Shown in pieces: positions 1 through 6,932 of a stretch of DNA of 40,976 bases. The stretch is from positions 1 through 40,976 of the forward strand of contig DAOUET010000040.1 in NCBI GenBank assembly GCA_034430155.1. Reading direction: 5' to 3'. The position numbers were made by a program, and so were the translations under genes. This stretch comes from DAOUET01 sp034430155. Lineage in GTDB: Bacteria; Chloroflexota; Anaerolineae; Anaerolineales; UBA4823. Numbering within the stretch: position 1 is the stretch's first letter; every line of letters begins with the position of its first letter. The notes below the pieces were generated by a model. That model was not told the origin of the DNA, did not search any database, and worked only from the letters and a program-made list of their open reading frames with translations.

Positions 1-423
1 GACCTGCAGGTCACACCGCCGGTAGTCATCCCGGGCTTCCCCCGCCTGAAGGTTAACCCGGAAGTGGCCAATGCGCTGGGTCATGAACCGGCTGCCCTGT
101 CCGGCCTGGATCCTTTGGAGAGGAAGCGCGCTTGGCCGGTGGCTCATGGCTATCACGCCGCCCCGCTGGCGGTGCGCCGCCTCTACCTGCTGGAGCAGGG
201 CGCGGCCCAAGAAATAACTTCTATCGCGCCCCGTCAAGCAGTACTTGCCCTGCTGCGCCACTCCTATCCCATCCGGGCGCTCCAGCCGGGCGAGGCCTAT
301 CATCTCGAACAGTGCGGCCAGCTGGTCAGGCAGATCTCCATCAAGCGCCTCATCCGCACAGAGCAGCTATCCTCCCTCGGCGAACTGGCCAGCCAGGTGC
401 AAGCCGATTTGGACGCTGAGTAG
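1..423 (+). CDS. HPr-kinase-like protein of the lasso cluster, C-terminal part (5' truncated by window)
   Basis: The reading frame is open from the first base and ends in TAG at 421-423, giving 140 visible residues, so the true start lies outside the window. A GTG at 64 is possible but is not needed. The visible piece opens with VIPGFPRLKVNPEVANALG and continues into LDPLERKRAWPV and HGYHAAPLAVRRLYLLE, the pattern seen in the C-terminal half of HPr(Ser)-kinase-related proteins that sit beside PqqD-type proteins. The P-loop would be upstream and cannot be checked. In paeninodin-type lasso clusters a homologous kinase phosphorylates the precursor. The PqqD, B2 and cyclase genes follow immediately, so a tailoring role is inferred. 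The kinase-fold assignment is moderately secure; the substrate is not shown. Confidence 0.72.
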   Translation, partial: DLQVTPPVVIPGFPRLKVNPEVANALGHEPAALSGLDPLERKRAWPVAHGYHAAPLAVRRLYLLEQGAAQEITSIAPRQAVLALLRHSYPIRALQPGEAYHLEQCGQLVRQISIKRLIRTEQLSSLGELASQVQADLDAE

Positions 424-564
424 TTCGCGGCTGTCATGCTGAGGACCGTTTTTTGACCCAAAGAATCTAACCGTTCTTTTCAGATCAGGATAATTTTGAA
501 ACCTTTCAGGTCTGGCTTTTCAGCGACCGAATGTGAAATTATCAAGGGAGAGGAGTTCCTTAAA

Positions 565-879
565 ATGCGCGCACCCAACCCTGGGGAGTTGATTTCCGGA
601 AATACTTCTATCCAGGCAGCCACCAGCCAGGTCTTCACCGAAGTGGGTGAGGAGGCCGTCATCCTGCACCTTAAGGATGGCGTCTATTACGGGCTGGACC
701 CCATCGGCACCCGCATTTGGAAACTTATCCAGCAGCCCATCATGATCGACCAGCTGCAGGCGATCCTGTTGGAAGAGTACGACGTGGATGCAGAAGTCTG
801 CCGGTGTGACTTGCTGGAACTCCTCGATGAGTTGTCTTCCCACAACCTGATTGAAATCAGTGATGAAATTATTGATTAA
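565..879 (+). CDS. PqqD-family lasso peptide recognition protein (B1 / RRE)
   Basis: This is a 104-residue protein with the PqqD fold signature: AVILHLKDGVYYGLDPIGTR followed by IWKLI (residues 31-55), then a helical C-terminus. PqqD-type proteins (B1 in split lasso systems) bind the precursor leader and deliver it to the B2 protease and the cyclase. The ATG at 565 is chosen because GGGAGAGGAG lies about 10 bases upstream. An upstream in-frame start at 496 would add a tail unlike the family. The end overlaps the next gene, which suggests translational coupling with B2. The precursor at 3378 carries the matching Y-G...T leader pattern, so the pair is coherent. Confidence 0.88.
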   Translation: MRAPNPGELISGNTSIQAATSQVFTEVGEEAVILHLKDGVYYGLDPIGTRIWKLIQQPIMIDQLQAILLEEYDVDAEVCRCDLLELLDELSSHNLIEISDEIID

Positions 880-1312
880 GTGGTCCCGCCTGCCGCCCGC
901 CGAGCGCCGCTTGGTCATCTTCCTGCTGCCTATGCTGCTGACTATCCATCTGGGCTTGAAGCTATTCCCCTTCCGGGTGGTCGCCCAGTTCCTTGAGCGT
1001 GCTGCCGCGCCCTTCCCCACCTCGCGCCGCTCTCCCCCCCTCAGCCGGGAACGCCTGGCCTGGGCCGTGCGTGTCGTGGCTGGGCGAATTCTTGTGGATG
1101 GCTCCTGCCTGGCGCAGGCCCTGGCCGCCCGGCTGCTCTTGCGCCGTTATGGTTACCCTGCCAGCCTGCACATTGGCGTAGCCAGGCCGGAGGGCGGCCG
1201 CCTGAAAGCCCATGCCTGGGTGGAGAGTGAAGGCCAGGTGGTCATCGGCGGTCCGGAAACCGAACTGGATGGCTATGCCCCCCTGCCGCTCGCCGGCGGA
1301 GGTCTGTTTTGA
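863..1312 (+). CDS. Lasso peptide leader peptidase, transglutaminase-like (B2)
   Basis: The 149-residue protein matches the lasso B2 / transglutaminase-core-3 family. It has an N-terminal helical hydrophobic segment (about 17-48), the cysteine motif DGSCLAQALAARLLL with C82, the histidine motif KAHAWVE with H117, and a later acidic residue (D136 in ELDGYAPL) completing a plausible Cys-His-Asp triad. B2 removes the leader so that the cyclase can join the new N-terminus to an Asp or Glu side chain. ATG 863 (M-K-L-L-I-K-W) is preferred over TTG 851 and GTG 860. It overlaps the end of the PqqD gene by 17 bases, and the stop overlaps the start of the cyclase gene. The length is normal for a stand-alone B2. 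Confidence 0.87.
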   Translation: MKLLIKWSRLPPAERRLVIFLLPMLLTIHLGLKLFPFRVVAQFLERAAAPFPTSRRSPPLSRERLAWAVRVVAGRILVDGSCLAQALAARLLLRRYGYPASLHIGVARPEGGRLKAHAWVESEGQVVIGGPETELDGYAPLPLAGGGLF

Positions 1313-3216
1313 GTGCCATCTTCGGGGTCTATTTCCTGGACGGCCGCCCGCTGCAACCAACCCTGCTGGAAGCCATGGCCGATAAGCTCTCGCACCGCGG
1401 GCCGGATGGGCGCGGCTGCTGGTATTCCGGACCGGTTGGTCTCGGCCACCTGATGCTGTGGGCCACTCCTGAATCCCTGCACGAGCAGCTGCCCCTGGCT
1501 AACCCTGGTGAAGACCTGGCCCTCACCACTGACGCCCGCCTGGATAATCGAGAGGAATTGCTCGCCGTTCTGGATCTCCCTGGGTTGGCGCCGGCTGAGA
1601 TACCTGACAGCCGCCTCATCCTGGCTGCCTACCAGAAATGGGGCCAGGCTTGCGTGGAAAAGATGCTCGGCGATTACGCCTTCGCCATCTGGGACACCCG
1701 CGCTCGTCAACTGTTTTGCGCCCGCTCTCCCATGGGCCTCAAGCCCTTTTATTACCACTATTCCCCCCACGCCTTCATCTTTGCCTCTGAGATCGGCGCC
1801 CTGCACTGCCTGCCCGAGGTGCCCCGCCTTCTGAATGAACAGCATCTCGCTGACCATCTCTCCCTGCTGAACGGCGACCAGCGCAACACCTTCTACCGGG
1901 ATATTTACCGCCTGCCCCATGCCCATACCCTGCTGGCCAGCCGGGACGGTCTGCGCCTACAGGCCTTCTGGGACCTGGATGCCACCCGTGAAATCCGCCT
2001 GCCCGGTGATGAAGCCTACGCTGAAGCCATGCTCGAGGTCTTCACCCAGGCGGTGGGTTGCCGCCTGCGCAGCGCCTACCCGCTTGGCTCCGCCTTGAGC
2101 GGCGGGCTGGACTCGTCCTCCATCGTGGTGGTCGCTCGCCGGGAGCTCTCTCGCCAGGGGGCTGGGCCGTTGCATACCTTCTCGGCTGTCTTCCCTGCTT
2201 TGAGGGAAAAGCACCCGCGCATCGATGAGAGCCGCTGGATCCAGGCGGTGATCGACCAGGGCGGGCTCATCTCCCATCACGTTCTTGCCGACCAGCTCGA
2301 TCCCCTGCAAGCCCTGGACATCAGCCCGGATGAACCCCTGGCCATCCCCAACCTGTGGCTCAATTGGGGCTGCTTCCAGGCCGCCCGCCAGGCCGGTGTG
2401 CGCGTGATGCTCAGCGGGTTCGACGGCGATACCGTGCTCTCCTACGGTCACGGCTACCTGGCGGAGCTGGCCCTTTCCTTGCGTCTTAATACTTTGCTGG
2501 AGGAGGCCCACGCCCTGGCCGGTCGCTACCAGGTGCCAGTTCGCCGGGTGTTGTGGAAACACGTGGTCAACTATTTGGCGCCGCCTGCCGTCAAGCGGGT
2601 CTGGCGCAGAATGCAACGCCGCCCGCCTGTTTCCTTATTTCCTTTTGAACCCGCCATCAACCCGACCTTTGCCCGTCGCGTTGACCTATTTGAGCGCGCC
2701 CGCGCTTTGGCTGAAAAGGACGGTCATCTCTTCCGCTCTGCCAGAGCGCTGCACCGGGAATCCATCCTTTCGGGGCTGATTCTGGAAGGTCCTGATCTAA
2801 TGGATAAATTGGGCGCTGCCACCCAGGTGGAGCCGCGCTTGCCCTTTTTCGACCAACGACTGGTGGAGTTCGCCCTGGCATTGCCCGGCGGGCAGAAGCT
2901 GCATAACGGCTGGAACCGCTATGCCCTGCGTCGCGCCATGCAGGGTCTGTTGCCCCCCGAAGTTCAGTGGCGCCAGGACAAGGGCGACCTCAGTCCCAAC
3001 ATCCGCCGCGGGCTGCTCGAAAACAAAACCCTTCTGGAAAAAGCTATTCTGCACGATTCGAAACCCATTGCAGACTACCTCGACCTCCCTGCCCTGCAAG
3101 CGGCTTATCAACGCTTCATCTCCGCCCCGATGCAGACTGGCGACGCCGACATCTTCACCATCCTGAACGCCGTCACTTTAAGTCGCTGGCTGCAGCGCTC
3201 GCAGGTCGCCATATGA
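1309..3216 (+). CDS. Asparagine-synthetase-like lasso peptide cyclase (C protein)
   Basis: A 635-residue class B asparagine-synthetase homologue. The N-terminal Ntn-type glutaminase-like domain (about 1-210) begins MSAIFGVYF, so the nucleophilic Cys2 of true glutaminases is replaced by Ser, as expected for cyclases that do not use glutamine. The synthetase domain has the ATP-pyrophosphatase loop SGGLDSS at 264-270. It would adenylate an Asp or Glu of the precursor and form the macrolactam ring. The start is a TTG at 1309 overlapping the B2 stop, supported by GGCGGAGGT 6 bases upstream; no in-frame ATG fits. The gene is strongly GC-rich (43 of 60 bases at 2041-2100), unlike the transporter downstream. 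Its neighbours B1, B2, precursor and exporter make lasso cyclase far more likely than asparagine synthase. Confidence 0.88.
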   Translation: MSAIFGVYFLDGRPLQPTLLEAMADKLSHRGPDGRGCWYSGPVGLGHLMLWATPESLHEQLPLANPGEDLALTTDARLDNREELLAVLDLPGLAPAEIPDSRLILAAYQKWGQACVEKMLGDYAFAIWDTRARQLFCARSPMGLKPFYYHYSPHAFIFASEIGALHCLPEVPRLLNEQHLADHLSLLNGDQRNTFYRDIYRLPHAHTLLASRDGLRLQAFWDLDATREIRLPGDEAYAEAMLEVFTQAVGCRLRSAYPLGSALSGGLDSSSIVVVARRELSRQGAGPLHTFSAVFPALREKHPRIDESRWIQAVIDQGGLISHHVLADQLDPLQALDISPDEPLAIPNLWLNWGCFQAARQAGVRVMLSGFDGDTVLSYGHGYLAELALSLRLNTLLEEAHALAGRYQVPVRRVLWKHVVNYLAPPAVKRVWRRMQRRPPVSLFPFEPAINPTFARRVDLFERARALAEKDGHLFRSARALHRESILSGLILEGPDLMDKLGAATQVEPRLPFFDQRLVEFALALPGGQKLHNGWNRYALRRAMQGLLPPEVQWRQDKGDLSPNIRRGLLENKTLLEKAILHDSKPIADYLDLPALQAAYQRFISAPMQTGDADIFTILNAVTLSRWLQRSQVAI

Positions 3217-3308
3217 GTGGGTTCATTCCTGTTGTCGTACTGAAGGCTTTTTTTGGCCCGAGGCATCTCGATTTGCCCGCACCGATTATTAATAATTCGC
3301 AAGCTTTA

Positions 3309-3336
3309 TTGACAATCGTATGATTTGGACTATAAT
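3309..3336 (+). promoter_or_regulatory. Consensus sigma-70-type promoter driving the lasso precursor gene
   Basis: TTGACA at 3309-3314 and TATAAT at 3331-3336 are both perfect consensus hexamers, separated by 16 bases. Transcription would begin near 3343, leaving a leader of about 35 bases before the precursor ATG at 3378. It lies in the gap after the cyclase gene and would let the precursor be made in excess over its processing enzymes. Confidence 0.82.
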
Positions 3337-3377
3337 AATTTAGAGAACTTGAGTCTTCAGCGCTCGAGGAGGGACAT

Positions 3378-3518
3378 ATGAACGAAGAAACCGTTAAAAA
3401 ACCGTGGAGCACCCCAAAGCTGGTTATCTACGGCACTGTTGAAGAGATTACAGCTGATCCTAAGTGGAAGGATTATGGATCTGGCGACGATTTTTGTTGC
3501 AATCTTTCAGCTGCCTGA
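3378..3518 (+). CDS. Lasso peptide precursor (46 aa)
   Basis: A 46-residue ORF too short for usual gene callers, with ATG 3378 preceded by GAGGAGGG and TGA at 3516-3518. Residues 1-25 look like a lasso leader: charged start, KKPWSTPKLVIYG, then TVEEIT, giving the Y-G (18-19) and Thr (25) positions recognised by PqqD-type proteins. The remaining residues ADPKWKDYGSGDDF plus CCNLSAA would hold the core. Possible ring acceptors are D32, D37 and D38. There is no glycine at the expected core start, and the usual Thr(-2) rule places the core start at D27 with no acidic residue at positions 7-9. A start at A26 would give a 7-residue ring to D32. C40-C41 are adjacent, and the C-terminus is Ala-Ala. 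Its position between cyclase and exporter and its own promoter support the call; the exact product is unknown. Confidence 0.8.
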   Translation: MNEETVKKPWSTPKLVIYGTVEEITADPKWKDYGSGDDFCCNLSAA

Positions 3519-3566
3519 GGATTTTTTTCTATTTAATTTCTTGCTTCAAACCTCATAATTAAAAGG

Positions 3567-3599
3567 CCGCGGGAGAGCCGAGTCTTTCCGCGGTTTATT
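3567..3599 (+). terminator. Hairpin after the precursor gene (terminator or attenuator)
   Basis: CCGCGG at 3567-3572 pairs with CCGCGG at 3588-3593. Three more pairs (two G-U) extend the stem to nine, the loop is about 9 bases, and a short T-rich run follows. The weak T tract suggests partial termination, which would favour precursor over transporter transcript. Confidence 0.55.
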
Positions 3600-3701
3600 G
3601 CAGTGTATTAAACGCCTCCAGCTGAAGCTGCGCGCCCATTGTCTTGCCTGGCTCACCACCGCGGCCAGGTACAGCCCTCAAAGCCACCCAATCAAATATC
3701 T

Positions 3702-5597
3702 ATGGCTGATAGCTCCATCCCTCAAGAAAATCGCACAGCTAAACAAAAGCTGCTGGAATTCTGGCGCCAGTTCCCGCATTACAGGCGTACGCTGCTTCTA
3801 ATTTGGAGGGCGACCCCCCGCCTGACCGTGGCTTGGTTAGGGTTGTTACTACTCCAGGGATTGCTGCCAGCAGCTTCGGTTTACTTGACCAAGCCTCTGG
3901 TTGATAGTCTGGTAAAGGCTATCGGTGGTGGTTTCACTTTATTGAATTTACGCCCCCTGGCCCTTCTAGCAGCCCTGATGGTAGGCATCCTTTTGTTTAG
4001 CGAACTATCCCAGGGTTTGTTGGAATGGGTGCGTACCGCCCAGTCGGAATACATCCAGGATTACATCTCAGGGATGATCCATGATCAGTCGGTGGCGGTG
4101 GACCTGGCTTTCTATGAATCCTCTGAGTATTTCGATCACCTGCAGCGCGCCCAAAGTGATGCCAGCGTGCGTTCGCTGGCCCTCTTGGAAAACACCGGGG
4201 GCTTGTTGCAAAACTGCATCACTTTGCTGGCCATGCTCGGGATATTGATCCCCTATGGTGTCTGGTTGCCTGTACTGTTATTCGTTGGAACACTGCCGGC
4301 TTTATTCATCCTAATCCGGTATAACAATCGCTATCATCTCTGGTGGAAACGGACCACCTCTGACCGACGTTGGACGCAATACTATAACTTTTTGCTGACT
4401 TACAGCCAATTTGCGGCTGAGATCCGCCTATTTGATCTAGGAAATCACTTTCAATCCGCTTACCAAAACCTGCGCCAGCGCCTGCGCTCGGAACATCTGC
4501 GATTAGTCAAGGAGCAGAGCCTGGCCCGCTTGAGCGCCGGTGGTATTAGTCTGGTTGCTACCGGTGCAGCGGTTCTTTGGGTGGTCTGGCGCGCTTTGCA
4601 AGGGTTCTTTACCCTGGGCGACTTGGCTCTTTTTTATCAGGCATATAGTCGTGGTCAGAGCTTGATGCGTGCCCTGTTTGGGAGTCTGGGTCAGATATAC
4701 GCCAACAGCCTGTTTCTAAGTAATCTATTCGAATTCTTAGAGATAAAGCCTCAAGTCATCGAGCCTGCTGATCCGGTCCCATCTCCAAAGCGACTGGTGA
4801 AAGGAATCAACCTTCGTGGAGTGACATTTCGCTATCCCGGCGACCAGCGTCCGGTTCTGCAAGACTTCGACCTGGCATTTCCTGCCAGGCAAATCACCGC
4901 CATTGTTGGCCCTAATGGCGCTGGCAAGAGCACTTTGGTCAAGCTTTTATGCCGCTTTTACGATCCCGAAGCTGGCAGCATCCAGTTAGACGGCATCGAT
5001 ATCCGCCATCTCTCCGTCGGGGAGCTGCGTCGCATGATCACTGTCTTTTTCCAGCAACCAGTATCATATTACGCAACCGCTGCCCAAAACATTGCCCTTG
5101 GTGAATTATCGATAGAAATGGACCAAGTTGGCGTAGAAGACGCAGCCCGCGGTGCCGGGGTACATGATACCATCACTCGATTGCCTAAAGGCTATGAGAC
5201 GCTTCTCGGTAAATATTTTGCTGGTGGTGCTGAGCTGAGTGTAGGAGAATGGCAAAGGGTCGCCCTGGCGCGGGCCTTCCTCCGCCGGGCGCAGATCATC
5301 CTTCTCGATGAGCCAACCAGCGCCATGGATTCATGGGCCGAAATGGATTGGATGGCTCGATTTAGAACGCTGGTCGAAGGTTCTACCGCCATCGTCATTA
5401 CCCATCGTTTTACTACCGCCCGTCATGCTGATGTCATTCATGTCATGCAAGCAGGGAAGATCGTAGAATCCGGAAGACATGACGAACTCCTTGCCCAAGG
5501 GGGGCTTTATGCTCAATCCTGGCGTGCCCAGACCCAGACGGTTCCCAATCCATCAGAACCCGTTTTCCAGCCGCAAATTTTCTCTCAAAGCGATTGA
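3702..5597 (+). CDS. ABC exporter, fused permease and ATPase (lasso D protein)
   Basis: A 631-residue half-transporter of the type-I exporter class. The N-terminal transmembrane domain spans about residues 25-330. The ATPase domain has Walker A GPNGAGKST (403-411), a variant signature LSVGEWQR (512-519), Walker B IILLDEPTSAMDS and the H-loop ITHR. Dimers of such proteins export mature lasso peptides and give self-immunity, as McjD does for microcin J25. The ATG at 3702 is chosen because the upstream TTG at 3639 would add an unlikely tail; no strong ribosome binding site is visible before it. It follows the precursor hairpin and precedes the nucleotidyltransferase gene by 23 bases. A general lipid or peptide exporter is the alternative, but the context favours the lasso product. 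Confidence 0.85.
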   Translation: MADSSIPQENRTAKQKLLEFWRQFPHYRRTLLLIWRATPRLTVAWLGLLLLQGLLPAASVYLTKPLVDSLVKAIGGGFTLLNLRPLALLAALMVGILLFSELSQGLLEWVRTAQSEYIQDYISGMIHDQSVAVDLAFYESSEYFDHLQRAQSDASVRSLALLENTGGLLQNCITLLAMLGILIPYGVWLPVLLFVGTLPALFILIRYNNRYHLWWKRTTSDRRWTQYYNFLLTYSQFAAEIRLFDLGNHFQSAYQNLRQRLRSEHLRLVKEQSLARLSAGGISLVATGAAVLWVVWRALQGFFTLGDLALFYQAYSRGQSLMRALFGSLGQIYANSLFLSNLFEFLEIKPQVIEPADPVPSPKRLVKGINLRGVTFRYPGDQRPVLQDFDLAFPARQITAIVGPNGAGKSTLVKLLCRFYDPEAGSIQLDGIDIRHLSVGELRRMITVFFQQPVSYYATAAQNIALGELSIEMDQVGVEDAARGAGVHDTITRLPKGYETLLGKYFAGGAELSVGEWQRVALARAFLRRAQIILLDEPTSAMDSWAEMDWMARFRTLVEGSTAIVITHRFTTARHADVIHVMQAGKIVESGRHDELLAQGGLYAQSWRAQTQTVPNPSEPVFQPQIFSQSD

Positions 5598-5620
5598 TGT
5601 GATCCTGTAATAACCGATTG

Positions 5621-6841
5621 ATGCGTAATTTAATCCCTGACCTTGATCCAGAATTTGAGGCTTTACTGCTCTTTATTCGCCCAGTTTTATCAACCCAAGC
5701 CAAGGCGCGCCTTCAAACGCTGCTTCACTCAGGTCTGAATTGGACTAGTTTAATTGAATACGCCCGAGCCTATGGCGTGGTCCCGTTATTTTCCAGGGGC
5801 TTGAATAATGAGCGTGTTGAATTCCTTCCTGAGGCTGCCTTAGAACAAATTCAAGTCCTCAATTTTGCTATTGTTCGCCGCAATTTATTCTTAACTAAGG
5901 AGTTACTTTCTCTCCTGGAATTGTTCGGTAATAATAATATCCCAGTCATTCCCTATAAAGGGCCAGTCTTGGTTCAGACATTATATGGTGACATAGCGCT
6001 TCGCCCTTTCGAGGACATAGACCTCCTTATTTTAAGAAAGGATGTCCATCGGGCTAGAGATTTATTAATTAGAAATGGCTACAACCTGACCTGGCCTCAG
6101 ATTCATTTAACCGGCTCTCAAGATGATTCCCACCTGCAGGCCAAGTACAATTATAAATTCGAGAGGGAAATGGGGCGTTTGGCAGTGGAATTGCATTGGG
6201 GAATCACCCCCAAGTATTTCTCTTTGCCACCTGACCCGAGGTGGTTATGGCAAGGACTTGAACCGGCATCCTTGGCTGGCACAACCGTACTCACCTTCTC
6301 ACCTGAGAATTATCTATTGATTTTGTGTATGCATGGTGCCAATCACTGTTGGTTGTACCGGCTTACCTGGATCTGTGATATTGCTGAATTACTTTGCAAA
6401 CATACAGAATTGAATTGGGAATATATCCTTGAAAGTGCCAGATCATTTGGTGCTCAGCGCATACTGTTGCTTGGATTGTTGTTGGCTAATGACCTGTTGG
6501 GAAGTGTGTTGCCAGATGAAACCTGGCGAAGAATTAATGCTGACCATCAAGTACGCTCACTTGCCAGTCAAGCTATCGCTCAATTTGCTAAGGAGGATGG
6601 GGGGTCACCTGGAGCCTTTTACATTCCTCGCTTCCAGATTAATGCTCGCGAGCGCCTTCAAGACAAATTACGCTACTACCTCTATATGAGCAAGCCTAGC
6701 GTAAAAGACTGGGCTTCTTTACCGCTACCGCTCCCTTTGGCTTTCCTTTACTATATCTTTCGGCCGCTTCGCCTGCTGGTTGAGCATGGCTTGCTCCCTT
6801 TGCGGGCTCGCCTTCGCCTTATCCTGAATAGCTGGGAGTAG
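5621..6841 (+). CDS. Nucleotidyltransferase-fold protein of the lasso cluster (PF14907-like)
   Basis: A 406-residue member of the uncharacterised nucleotidyltransferase family often found in lasso and other RiPP clusters. The diagnostic block is IPVIPYKGPVLVQTLYGD followed by ALRPFEDIDLLI, with the metal-binding pair D132 and D134; ELHWGI and HGANHCW follow further on. ATG 5621 is preferred to the TTG one codon earlier at 5618; neither has a clear ribosome binding site. In the pseudomycoidin pathway a homologue decorates the phosphorylated peptide, and an HPr-kinase-like gene is also present at the start of this window, so a tailoring role is plausible. The gene is AT-rich compared with B1-B2-C (24 of 60 GC at 6061-6120). 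The donor substrate cannot be read from sequence. Confidence 0.75.
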   Translation: MRNLIPDLDPEFEALLLFIRPVLSTQAKARLQTLLHSGLNWTSLIEYARAYGVVPLFSRGLNNERVEFLPEAALEQIQVLNFAIVRRNLFLTKELLSLLELFGNNNIPVIPYKGPVLVQTLYGDIALRPFEDIDLLILRKDVHRARDLLIRNGYNLTWPQIHLTGSQDDSHLQAKYNYKFEREMGRLAVELHWGITPKYFSLPPDPRWLWQGLEPASLAGTTVLTFSPENYLLILCMHGANHCWLYRLTWICDIAELLCKHTELNWEYILESARSFGAQRILLLGLLLANDLLGSVLPDETWRRINADHQVRSLASQAIAQFAKEDGGSPGAFYIPRFQINARERLQDKLRYYLYMSKPSVKDWASLPLPLPLAFLYYIFRPLRLLVEHGLLPLRARLRLILNSWE

Positions 6842-6932
6842 CTCAATCCGGTTGTAATCCTTAATACACAAATCGAGGTAATCTGATAGAATAACTTTAA
6901 TTGTTATTTTGTTCGAAGGGGGTAACCCGATC

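Noticed and set aside
520..1020. Minus-strand ORF of 166 codons
   Set aside because: Lies antisense to the PqqD and B2 genes, shows no family pattern and has no ribosome binding site; a shadow of GC-rich coding sequence.
1273..2616. Two long minus-strand ORFs (1273-1926 and 1957-2616)
   Set aside because: Both are antisense to the clearly conserved cyclase gene; the high GC content removes stops on the opposite strand.
5235..5258. Variant ABC signature LSVGEWQR in the lasso exporter
   Set aside because: A single Gly-to-Val change in a motif that often varies in peptide exporters; not enough to claim loss of function.
6890..6908. Inverted repeat AATAAC / GTTATT before the first glycosyltransferase gene
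   Set aside because: Only six AT-rich pairs around a seven-base loop; too weak to call a terminator or operator.
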